Source of the DNA: Achatina immaculata
Lineage: Eukaryota; Mollusca; Gastropoda; Stylommatophora; Achatinidae
NCBI GenBank assembly: GCA_009760885.1
Contig: CM019710.1
Location: 820,471 to 884,470 of the forward strand
Length of the DNA stretch: 64,000 bases
Reading direction: 5' to 3'
Positions within the stretch are counted from its first letter, which is position 1. The number at the start of each line of letters is the position of its first letter. The notes under the pieces are model-generated. The model searched no databases. It worked only from the letters and a program-made list of their open reading frames with translations, and was not told the DNA's origin. The position numbers and the translations under genes are program-made. This document shows positions 55,490 through 64,000 of this stretch, piece by piece.

Positions 55490-56195
55490 GGTCAAGTTCT
55501 CTAACTTCTATCTTCACATAACATGCCCAAGTTCTCTAAATTCTGTCTTCTCATAACATGCTCAAGTTCTTTAACTTCTTTCTTCTCATAACATGCTCAA
55601 GTTCTTTAACTTCTTTATTCTCATAACATGCTCAAGTTCTTTAACTTCTTTCTTCTCATAAAATGCTCAAGTTCTCTAACTTCTTTATTCTCATAACATG
55701 CTCAAGTTCTTTAACTTCGTTCTTCTCATAACATGCTCAAGTTCTTTAACTTCTCTCTTCTCATAACATGCTCAGGTTCTGTAACTTCTTTATTCTCATA
55801 ACATACTCAAGTTCTTTAACTTCTTTCTTCTCATAACATGCTCAAGTTCTTTAACTTCTCTCTTCTCATAACATGCTCAGGTTCTGTAACTTCTTTCTTC
55901 TCATAACATGCTCAAGTTCTCTGACTTCTTTCTTCTCATAACATGCTCAAGTTCTTTAACTTCTTTCTTCTCATAACATACTCAAGTTCTTTAACTTCTT
56001 TCTTCTCATAACATACTCAAGTTCTTTAACTTCTTTCTTCTCATAACATACTCAAGTTCTATAATTTCTTTCTTCTCATAACATACTCAAGTTCTTTAAC
56101 TTCTTTCTTCTCATAACATACTCAAGTTCTATAATTTCTTTCTTCTCATAACATGCTCAAGTTCTTTAACTTCTGTCTTCTCGTGAAATGTCCAA
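55490..56195. repeat. 36-bp minisatellite, about 19 units
   Basis: The unit is ttctcataacatgctcaagt + tctttaacttctttct, with variants (tattctcat, catactca, cataaaatg, ataatttct). The variants recur in alternating runs, for example catactca units cluster near 55980-56120. Confidence 0.95.
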
Positions 56196-56199
56196 GACA

Positions 56200-56755
56200 C
56201 TCTCACTGTGTTTTCTTATATTTCTTATATTCTTATGTTCTGTGTTTAGTAAATGTCATTTGTTCTAAAACTTCTCTCAAAACATCTTCATTTCTTTGTC
56301 TGGTGTCCATCAAGTAGGTCAGAAAGTCTTCAAAACTATACAGAAAACTAAACATGATTTAACAAACGGGGGAAAAATAGAATGCAACAATGGAAAGGAG
56401 AACGCTAGTGAGGAAGGTAGACATTCTTGGGTGATAAGACATAATCTATGAATGACCTGTATGGTCAAAAGAAGTCCTGAACTATTGCTAAGCACGGCTA
56501 TATGTTAATGGCTACTTGTAATTGAAAATGTTACCGAGAATGCCATACGAAGAGATGAAACTAACTCGGCTAGACAAAATAACAATAATTAATTACAATA
56601 CCTTGTTTTGTTTAGTTTGACCGCGAATACATAAGTGCTAAATTATATTCATAACAGTGGCTTTAAAACAAATGATCTATTCTCTCAGAATTTGTAAAGC
56701 GAAAAAACATTGCTAACGTAATTTTTCACAATAATACAAAACATATTGTATTATG
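56200..56755. other. No recognised feature
   Basis: AT-rich spacer without a supported element. Confidence 0.4.
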
Positions 56756-56761
56756 GATCGC

Positions 56762-56845
56762 AACATACATTAAATCGAGAGGCCTACAGGAGTCCTGTTA
56801 GGGAGGCAAAATTCCGCAAGAGACATGCAAATGAATGATTGACCA
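56762..56845 (+). mobile_element. LINE family C, last 80 bp
   Basis: gaggcctacaggagtcctgt then tagggaggcaaaattccgca and catgcaaatgaatg match the extreme 3' end of family C. Confidence 0.7.
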
Positions 56846-56879
56846 TACACTGAGATTCAAACATTAAATTCAATTATGT

Positions 56880-56984
56880 TGTGTGGCGTAGACGATCATT
56901 TCTCTCCAGAATTCCCTGTCTTTAGTCTTGAGTATGAGATCCGCCGGTGACTTTCTTCCTAACCACACTGACAGCCCATCCAGT

Positions 56985-57034
<50 letters not shown>

Positions 57035-58290
57035 GTCTTCCTCTGTCTCTTCTTCCCTAAATTTTTCCAGTTGCCACAGTGTGTTCCAATTTTGTTCTTG
57101 TCAGGAACTGTCCTATAAACCTCGCTTGTCTGCTTCTGATCTTTGCTATAATTTGCTTTTTAATTCCAGCCTCTCTTAAGACTTATTCATTGGGTTTTTT
57201 AAGCTGTCCATAGTACTTTCAACATCCTTCTTATAAACCACATCTCCATGGCCTCCATTTCTCGCTGCACTCTCTTATTCATGGACCATGCTTCACATCC
57301 AAAAACAAAATTGGCTCGATGTAACATTTAAGTACTCGGAATCTTGTTTCCATTGATGGATCTGTTGCATAAGATGTGTCTCATTGTCTGGAATTGCTGA
57401 CTTGGCCTGAGCACGTCTGCCTTTTATTTCGTTGTGACATTTCCCATCAGTTGTTATAATCGTTCCTAAATACTTGAATCTATCAACATGTTTCAGATTT
57501 GTGCCAACGATGGTAATTTCTGTGGTATTCTTGAGATGACCATCATTTCAGTCTTCTTTTTGTTCAGGCTGAGACCTTTATTTTTACTTTCACGAACCAC
57601 GAAGTCCAGAAGAGCCTGTAGCCCCCCTTCACTTTTAGCAATCAGAACTGTGTCGTCTGCATATCTTAAGTTGTTAAGGTTGTACCTGCCAAATGATATT
57701 CCTGGCATGTTCTCTAAATTTCTCCTTATGTTTTTGCTGTACAAGGAGAAGAGGTCAGGGGATAAAACACATCCTTGTCTCACTCCTGATTGGAATGCTT
57801 CTATTTGGTTCTCCACCCTCATTGCTGCTGACTGTTGCCAATATATGTTTTTGATAAGTTTCAGATCTTTCCCATCTATGTTGATGTCTTTCAGCATTCT
57901 TATAATTTCTGTGTGTCTCACTTTATCAACTGCTTTACAGTTGTCTATGAAGTATAAGTATAAGTCCGTCTTGACTTCTTTGATCTCCCCATCAATGTTC
58001 TTATTATATATATGGCGTTACTTGTACCTTTTCCTTCGACGAAGCCGCACTGTTCTTCCGCGATTTCTGGTTTTATTTTACTCCTGACAATACGAAGTAG
58101 GATTTTGGTAACATGGTTCACAAGACTAATGGATTTGATGGTCTTCACATTCAACTGCACCTTGTTTCTTTGGTAGGGCAATGAAAATTGATTCCAAAAG
58201 GTCTGATGGGACGTAGTTACTGTTATAGATGTCATTCAACAATCTGGTAATTATTTCTATGCCAAGCTCATTAAAAGAATACGACACGTA
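56880..58290 (-). mobile_element. LINE family B relative, RT to 3' end
   Basis: Minus-strand frames: LNDIYNSNYVPSDLLESIFI, ALPKKQGAVE, EEQCGFVEGKGTSNAIYIIR, IIRMLKDINIDGKDLKLIKN, GVRQGCVLSPDLFSLYSKNI, NLNNLRYADDTVLIAKSEGG (intact YADD), then a decayed thumb/C-terminal part, MWFIRRMLKVLWTA, and the end EKLLDGLSVWLGRKSPADLI with KDREFWREMI. The arginine-rich block before EKLLDG has been replaced by a GA/CT microsatellite. The catalytic motif is intact but the overall frame is broken. Confidence 0.85.
56985..57045. repeat. (CT)n tract inside the LINE C-terminal motif
   Basis: A 60-bp CT/GA tract lies exactly where related elements encode RGRGRPRE, just before EKLLDGLSVW. GA repeats encode Arg-Glu in one frame, so the repeat could grow while keeping an RE-rich frame. 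Confidence 0.85.
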
Positions 58291-58496
58291 TTGAACGGCT
58301 GTGCTTATGTGATGATTACCTTGACCAAAGCTACGGAGACAGTCTGGCCAGTATAGCAAAGTGAACGCTGTGAACATTTCGTAAAGTGTTATGGTATACA
58401 AGAAATATATACATATATAGCTCATGCATGGCATTTGTCATTTCTCTAAGGTTGTCCAGCTAGAACAGATAAACGGACTAATGCGAACAATTTTAG

Positions 58497-58703
58497 GGAA
58501 CCACCTCCTTCTTCATCAAAAGGACCCGTGTCATCAAACACATCAAGATTTCAAAGCCCCAGTGACTTCCAGCCAGTAACAGAGCCTTTAAGAAAACGTG
58601 TAGAAGATCACTGTGAACATATGTCTCCTGACAGCACAGAAGGAAAGGATACCCGTTGTTCTGCTGATGCAGAAGGTCACATGGGGGCAAGAACTGTGAA
58701 TGT
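58497..58703 (+). CDS. Internal exon of an unrecognised gene
   Basis: An acceptor (gaacaattttag) ends at 58496 and a strong donor GTAAGT starts at 58704. Between them one frame is open for 68 codons: EPPPSSSKGPVSSNTSRFQS, PSDFQPVTEPLRKRVEDHCE, HMSPDSTEGKDTRCSADAEG, HMGARTVN. The exon starts with one base completing a codon and ends with two bases (GT), giving phase 2. The composition is proline/serine-rich, typical of a disordered region. The start codon must lie in an exon further upstream that I could not find among the LINE sequence. Confidence 0.55.
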
Positions 58704-58859
58704 GTAAGTATCATCGACTGCACTGTGATATCCTCTCATCAATAAGAGCAAGATTTTATGCATAAATAATACACATTTCCATGCGTTAGTGAATTATGTG
58801 GTTATAGTAATTAATTCAGTGATATTTGAGATATACAAATATATATCCATATATGTTAC

Positions 58860-59055
58860 ATGGAACACAACAGGCCGAAGAAAAAGAGATCGATCACGTG
58901 AAACTCTAAAGAGGACATTGTTAAGATAGGCCAAATTAGTAGGCATAAAATCTTTTAATGAGGTTGAAAAGCTCGTCTAAAACAGAAGAACTTGGCGAAC
59001 TACCATGTGAACCCTATGTGATGTTTAACGGCACGGGAAGGATGTAAGATGTAAG
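58860..59055 (+). mobile_element. LINE family A, 3' scrap in intron
   Basis: tggaacacaacaggccgaag, gtgaaactctaaag, ggcataaaatcttttaatga and the end cggcacgggaaggatgtaag match the family A terminus with many substitutions. It lies in the intron between the two exons at 58497 and 59642. Confidence 0.8.
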
Positions 59056-59157
59056 CAAAACGAATGGTGTAAGTGAGATGATACATGAAATTTATTTTTC
59101 TGTAATTTTAATTGGGGGGGGGGGGGAGGGGGAGGGAGAAGGAAGACCAAGGGAGAG

Positions 59158-59505
59158 GATCAGAATAAGACTAACACGATAGCAAGATAAGACTAACACT
59201 ATAGCAAGATAAGACTAACACGATAGCAAGATAAGACTAACACTATAGCAAGATAAGACTAACATGATAGCATGATAAGACTAACACGATAGCAAGATAA
59301 GACTAACACTATAGCAAGATAAGACTAACACGATAGCAAGATAAGACTAACACTATAGCAAGATAAGACTAACACGATAGCAAGATAAGACTAACACTAT
59401 AGCAAAATAAGACTAACATGATAGCAAGATAAGACTAACACGATAGCAAGATAAGACTAACACGATAGCAAGATAAGACTAACACGATAGCAAGATAAGA
59501 ACTGA
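59158..59505. repeat. 22-bp minisatellite with 44-bp alternation
   Basis: About 16 units of gataagactaacacgatagc + aa. Over much of the array cacgat and cactat units alternate, giving a 44-bp higher-order unit. It is intronic to the unrecognised gene. Confidence 0.95.
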
Positions 59506-59641
59506 GCTGACTAAGAACTGCTTGAGCTGATGGAGAATATGAAGGATGGACTTCTTCTGAGAAGTATGCCACAGAAAGCATGACAGAAGGAAACATGATG
59601 ATGATGATGATGATGATAATGATGATGTTTTTTTTCCGCAG

Positions 59642-59828
59642 GCCTACATATGTTCGCATAAAGAACAAGTACAAGTGCTACATGAGAATCAAGGGTAAGA
59701 TCGTTGGAGTAAACAGCGAGATGAAACTCAACTCGTCTCATGGAGTCAGTGATGAAAACGCCAGCAGCTCTAGCGACAGCAGCGACGATGAGACAGCTTG
59801 GAGAGAGCCAGGAACCCATCAGAGCTAG
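59642..59828 (+). CDS. Terminal exon of the unrecognised gene
   Basis: A pyrimidine tract and acceptor (gttttttttccgcag) end at 59641. The first base completes the codon left open at 58703 (GT+G, Val). The frame then reads PTYVRIKNKYKCYMRIKGKI, VGVNSEMKLNSSHGVSDENA, SSSSDSSDDETAWREPGTHQ, S and stop TAG. A basic, lysine-rich stretch is followed by an acidic Ser/Asp tail of the kind often phosphorylated by casein kinase 2 (inference). I do not recognise the family. The joined pair gives 130 residues with no stop, and the phase match supports a real gene. Confidence 0.55.
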
Positions 59829-59901
59829 TGAATCTTGAATCTAGGAAGTAACATTATCGAGCTCCCGGACATACACATGCATGCTCTGCTCTCTGTTTCA
59901 G

Positions 59902-60213
59902 TAACCACCGAAGAGTATGAGCATATATTGTACAAGTCAGATGTTGGTTCTGGCAACTTGGACTTCTACCAGCCAGGCTGTAGGTATATATTATCAACAC
60001 ATGCCCTTTCCTCCTCCTGCAGCAGGTCCACGGCCACCCACTTCAGTATATCCGTCCTATCCATTGATAAATATACTTACATTAGCTGCAGCACGGCTAA
60101 CAACACGGATCTGTCACTCATTCTCTGCTTCAAGACACTCGGCGTTAAATGAAATGGAAGATGATAAAATAGCTCATTCAGTGATGATAGATCAAAGGCA
60201 GGCAATGTACTGA
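59902..60213 (+). other. Possible further exon or 3' UTR, unclear
   Basis: An acceptor-like sequence (ctctgctctctgtttcag) ends at 59901. Two overlapping frames run for about 80-100 codons: one begins TTEEYEHILYKSDVGSGN; the other contains the proline-rich MPFPPPAAGPRPPTSVYPSY and ends MIDQRQAMY. They cannot both be coding, and neither has a recognised domain. It could belong to an alternative 3' end of the gene above or be untranslated sequence. Confidence 0.25.
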
Positions 60214-60219
60214 GTCAGT

Positions 60220-60488
60220 CAGTCATTTACATGTCCCTTATGGAACTTTGCCTCCCTAACAGGTCTCCTATAGCATTCTCGGTTGTAAGCAAGATGCCCT
60301 GCTGCTGATGCATCCATTTGCAGATTATCAACGAGGTCTTGCAGCCATCCTCTCTTTCTTTTTTCCCATTAAGTACCCTTCTAAGACGGTCTTCTCTAGA
60401 CTATCATGACTTTTAATGTGTCCAAAATATTTAAGTTTTCTCTCTTTAATCCTCTTTACTAGCCAGCCTTCTTCAATATTTAGTTCCA
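60220..60488 (-). mobile_element. LINE family C, 3' end, left arm of palindrome
   Basis: Minus-strand family C end: catttacatgtcccttatgg, ggaactttgcctccctaaca, ttgtaagcaagatgccctgc, tcttctctagactatcatga, then agccagccttcttcaatatt. It is joined head-to-head to the next fragment. Confidence 0.8.
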
Positions 60489-60785
60489 TACTACAAGAAC
60501 TTAATATTGAAGAAGGATGACTAGTAAAGAGGATTAAAGAGAAACAATTTAAACATTTTGGACAAATTTAACGTCATGATAATTTAGAGAAGACTGTCTT
60601 GGAAGGGTACGTAATGGGAAAAAAGAAAGAGATGAAGACCAAGGCGAAGATGGCTGTAAGACATAGTGATAATCTGCAAATGAATGCATCAGCAGCAGGG
60701 CATCTTGCTTACAACAGAGAGGTCTACAGGAGAGCTGTTAGGGAGGCAAAGTTCCTCAAGGGAGATGCAAATGAATGAGTTAACG
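60489..60785 (+). mobile_element. LINE family C, 3' end, right arm of palindrome
   Basis: Plus-strand family C end beginning ctacaagaacttaatattga and running through gagaagactgtcttggaagg, gccagcagcagggcatcttg-type sequence, aggtctacaggagagctgtt to gcaaatgaatgag. Frameshifts are present (AAAAAGAAAGAGATGAAG). Confidence 0.8.
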
Positions 60786-60789
60786 AACT

Positions 60790-61420
60790 AGGTGGCCTCG
60801 GGCGGCACTCTGAGAACAATAGCTGACGAAACAAACATACTATCTACCTCTTCATATTAAATCACACATATAATCATTTACGAAGTACAGACCATAAACT
60901 TCTTCAGAAACAACTGTGCCGCCCGAGCCATGTTGCCAGCACAAAAACCGCTGTATATTTTGTCGATAAATCTGACGAGTCCCGCGTCTACCCTCTGATC
61001 ACGTGACCAACACCTCATTTGCATACCTAATGATAATGTGAGAACTTGTGAGCGGGAGTTGTGTTTGAATCGTTGCGAATAGGCCGTGTTCAAGCCAGCC
61101 AGGCAGACCCGTTCACAGTTCTCTCCCTTCTATGCTTTAAAAGTTGTCCTTATGATCAATTTCACAACAATAACTATAAGTCATACAAATACAAACAGAA
61201 AAAAATGCATACATATTAGTATCAGGTTTGATATCTAAAATGCACATAAAATGAAAAAAAAAAAACATTGCAAGTCCAAAAATCAAATCAAGTAAGCAAA
61301 ATTATATATTCATCAAAAATTCGCATGAACACTGTAGATCGGTCTGTCACATAACAATCAATTTATTTGTTAGAGATAAGTGACAGGACAACATTTAGAT
61401 AAGGCAGTTTACCATACAGT
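60790..61420. other. No gene; contains an octamer/E-box pair near 60999-61024
   Basis: TCACGTGA (60999-61006) and ATTTGCAT (61017-61024) lie close together in a locally GC-richer patch. On the minus strand a short frame MARAAQLFLKKFMVCTS begins about 70 bp downstream; it is too short to call. Confidence 0.3.
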
Positions 61421-61424
61421 TTAC

Positions 61425-61735
61425 TATCACGGGGAAGTTAACCCAGGCAAGAGGAGCTCCCATGAATGAGAAGATCCCGGGTGGGAAAACGGTGCGGGAC
61501 GGGGGTGCCACTCGCGCTGCAGGTTAAAGATTAACCGTGCTACGATATAAGAGTAATAAAGTGTTGAAAGGTTGGGTTGTGAATAAAAAAGGGACCATAG
61601 ATATTTTAGCCCGGCCACAGAGTTGGTTGTCACATACCCATATCCATAGTGATCTTGTAAGACCCCTGGGACAAATGGTCCATTTTAACAAAGATTAAAG
61701 TTGGGGCTAAGTATAAAGTAATACATACAGATATA
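61425..61735. repeat. Unclassified dispersed repeat, copy 2
   Basis: Same family as 20818-21143 and better preserved in its first half (cccaggcaagaggagctccc, gagaagatcccgggtgggaa, gccactcgcgctgcaggtta). No coding frame or terminal repeats were found. Confidence 0.7.
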
Positions 61736-61739
61736 ACAC

Positions 61740-62110
61740 TGAGAAATTACAAAATAAATATCAACAAATATAAAAAGATACATTAAGATCTTTTATGTTT
61801 TACATACGGAGATGACGAGACTTATAAAGTTTCCTATTTATGAAAAAAATCGTTCCTTAAAACTATACCAGAAACTAACTTCATGTAATAAGTATTCGTT
61901 CGTTTGTTATTGTTGTTCAAGTTTACACCAGACATGGCAGGAGACCGTGTGTATGTTTGTTTAAAAGTTGGTACCTGCTAGAGAGAATGAATCTAAGCTA
62001 CAGAATTTCTGTGTCACGACCTCGTTTCTTTCCTGGTGTCACGATCTCTCGTCTCTACTAAACAGTTACAACGACTATGTCAATAAAACACTTTTTTTTT
62101 TGGGGGGGGG
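61740..62110. other. No recognised feature
   Basis: AT-rich spacer ending in T and G homopolymers (62091-62112). Confidence 0.4.
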
Positions 62111-62111
62111 G

Positions 62112-62200
62112 GTTACTAGTTGGCTAAGTCGATAGTACTCTGTTCTCTCGTGGCTAGACAGATACCCGTCCTACTGAAGTCCGTGTTCGAATCCCAGGTA
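62112..62200 (+). mobile_element. tRNA-like SINE head
   Basis: An A-box-like tggctaagtcgatagtactc and a B box GTTCGAATCCC (about 62185-62195) are spaced with an interior of ctctcgtggctagacagata type, as in mollusc tRNA-derived SINEs. A weak 7-bp acceptor-like pairing can be drawn. The body of the SINE is not recognised. A true tRNA gene is less likely because the arms are poor. Confidence 0.45.
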
Positions 62201-62204
62201 ATTC

Positions 62205-63165
62205 TCTTGTTATTTTTCTTTCTCTCACGTCTCACTAAAGTGTTTTATCTAGGATTTTTTTCTAAGTCTAATCCTACAAAACTGTGTTCTCTTACTTTAC
62301 CGTACCAAAGCCTCGTAGTTTCCTATTTATAAAAAAAAATGTTGTAAAGGAAGGAGCTGTGATCAGATGTGCAGACACAGCGCAGCTAATCTATGTAAGA
62401 GTAGAAACACAAAAGAGCTAAATTATGTCTAACACAGACGAAAAACTGAACATTTGTAGGTTTGTTTACAAGTATGTCAAATCATCAGTCATATGGTTGT
62501 GTTTATACTGAGAGGACTACAAACGGTATGCCACGTTTACCTGTATCCATTTGTTAACTATTTGGAATAATAGCTTTATTGTGTTATTAAAGTGATAAAA
62601 GAAACCAAGATTTCACAGCCATAAATCTTCAGACATACAAGTTTGCTGGATTTTTATGATCTGTTTTCATGCACCTTCTGACTTCGGCATAAAGACAAGT
62701 TTATTTACAAAATCAAATGCCTATTTTGTTTCATTCTGATGTTAGTATCAACCCACTTGACATGTCTTCTAAAAGTAAATTTAAATTTACGAAGATAAGA
62801 TGTTTGCAAAGATGTAAGTTAACTTAAATAATTCTTAATGCAGTCAGTAAGTAACAGTGTTTGTTGTGTCCAATAGATTTCTGGTACAGGACAGAAAATT
62901 GTTAACTGTTACTAAAACAGTCATTTCCATATGTGGAGTAAATCAGACTGAAACATAAACTAGCAAACCTGAATAAGAAGAAGATGGAGTTGTAACCCGT
63001 TGTAGTAGATATACAATACATACAACTACTGATATCACATTTATCATCCGGTTACTGACATGAACTTGCTGTAATCTTGAACATGACACAGTTTAGTAGC
63101 GGGCGATAAGCAGTTGCCTACCCTACTTGTAAAAACAAAATTCACACTCACTCTCATGAAGTCGT
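62205..63165. other. No recognised feature
   Basis: AT-rich DNA without a supported gene or repeat. Confidence 0.4.
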
Positions 63166-63169
63166 AGCC

Positions 63170-63475
63170 GTCATAAATACCGTGAGTGACTCTCTGAGGC
63201 ATCAATGCCGGGCTTGGCATCGGCTTCTCATGGTGTCACTGAGTGCAAGGTTTGTGCGTTGCTGTACGAGTTGTTGTTTGGAAACGATTGTGCAGATTTA
63301 TCAATAGCATTTGTCGTTCTTGAGCACGTGATGTTACACGAGGTTGACCAGGTCTAGTGCAGTCATTTGTGGTACCTGTTTCCTGAAATCAGCTCGCTAT
63401 AATCGAACAGTCACAAAGATAATGTCTGGCAACATCCATGTTCGACATCCCACCAACAGCTTGCCATCGATCTTG
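63170..63475 (-). mobile_element. Tc1-like transposase fragment
   Basis: The minus strand reads LLLQDRWQAVGGMSNMDVAR, HYLCDCSIIAS and, after a frameshift, CTRPGQPRVTSRAQERQMLL and INLHNRFQTTTRTA. This is the paired helix-turn-helix DNA-binding part of Tc1-type transposases (the GRPRVTT..QDR motif). The catalytic DDE part is absent. Upstream to about 63622 may be its 5' terminal region. Confidence 0.65.
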
Positions 63476-63624
63476 TAATAACAATCTAAACATAACAAAA
63501 ATATTAACAGACTTCCTTTCGATGGAAACAGATGATGGTCTTTCTTGCCTAAAGTGTGCGCCATATTTCAGAGTCATCTGACTTTTAACAAGGTCATAAC
63601 TTAAGAAAAAGTTGGTTTGCACGC

Positions 63625-64000
63625 GCTGGACCCCAAATTTAAAGTAAACATCGCATCTCTGGGAAAAATGTCCGAAACGTCACAACTTTGTGGTCATTAA
63701 GTAATAAAATTATTCCTACTTGTTTCCTAGTTTATGCAATAATTAAGCAGTGAGTGAACAAGTGGCATTAATCTTAAATAAAGTAGTGAAATATTCAAAC
63801 CTCATTTACTCGGACTTGGTTCATAAGTCTGTAACGGTGATATTGTTTTCTTTATCGCGACATTCTTTAAGTGTGTCCAGCACATGTTTATCTAGGTGTG
63901 ATTTCTTCAGTTAAACAGAGAGAATGACAGCAATCACTTCGGCTTCTTAAGCTCCGTGTGATACGGTACTCTTCTTTAACACAACAGTTAATCTTGTTTT
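63625..64000. other. No recognised feature
   Basis: Nothing supported up to the window end. Confidence 0.4.

Noticed and set aside
62112..62200. A functional tRNA gene
   Set aside because: A and B boxes are present but the stems pair poorly and the anticodon arm is unclear; a SINE head fits better.

Overview
The window reads as repeat-rich, AT-rich animal nuclear DNA, not prokaryotic. Coding pieces end in GT..AG splice signals. Most of the sequence is decayed non-LTR retrotransposons, hAT and Tc1/mariner transposons, tRNA-derived SINEs and many minisatellites. The mixture (several LINE families, ZBED5-like hAT, mariner, tRNA-SINEs, ankyrin-rich host genes) suggests a lophotrochozoan, probably a gastropod mollusc. 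That is an inference from repeat style, not a species call.

Host-like coding content is small. (1) A minus-strand ubiquitin-like gene exon (18880-19438) has a clean splice acceptor just before a Kozak-type ATG. Its 184-residue product is a disordered tail plus a ubiquitin fold that aligns without gaps to all 76 ubiquitin positions, keeps only Lys11 and ends Gly-Ala. (2) A plus-strand ankyrin-repeat ORF (49873-51345) has 13 full repeats; its 14th repeat is cut by a LINE tail and a SINE. (3) Two related ankyrin pseudogenes (685-1568 and 30839-31704) share flanking DNA, so they arose by genomic duplication. (4) A phase-compatible exon pair of an unrecognised gene (58497-58703 and 59642-59828) ends in an acidic serine-rich tail.

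Layout: 0-3 kb LINE end and ankyrin pseudogene 1; 3.1-4.3 kb a 57-bp minisatellite; 4.7-8.1 kb three head-to-tail CR1/Jockey-like LINE ends separated by GA tracts; 8.3-10.3 kb LINE scraps and a 14-bp minisatellite; 10.3-12.9 and 22.3-24.8 kb two hAT elements with recognisable terminal inverted repeats; 14.4-17 kb LINE fragments; 18.6-20.1 kb the ubiquitin-like gene and a possible promoter; 25.3-29.6 kb two rearranged copies of LINE family A; 29.6-32.9 kb satellites, ankyrin pseudogene 2 and a mariner relative; 33-41.5 kb LINE families B and C, an RNase H fragment, a perfect 28-bp-arm hairpin and a 22-bp satellite; 42.2-44.1 kb two mariner wrecks; 45.6-49.3 kb a SINE and LINE B copies, one split by a mariner; 49.9-51.8 kb the ankyrin gene, SINE and LINE A end; 52.7-54.9 kb a LINE with endonuclease and RNase H but no visible reverse transcriptase; 55.5-56.2 kb a 36-bp minisatellite; 56.9-58.3 kb another LINE; 58.5-60.2 kb the unrecognised gene; 60.2-60.8 kb a palindromic pair of LINE ends; 61.4-63.6 kb a dispersed repeat, a tRNA-like SINE head and a Tc1 fragment.

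LINE family labels A-E are local names used to tie copies together. A recurring theme is minisatellites that seem to have arisen inside transposon coding sequence and expanded in place. No CRISPR array, bacterial operon or viral genome was seen.
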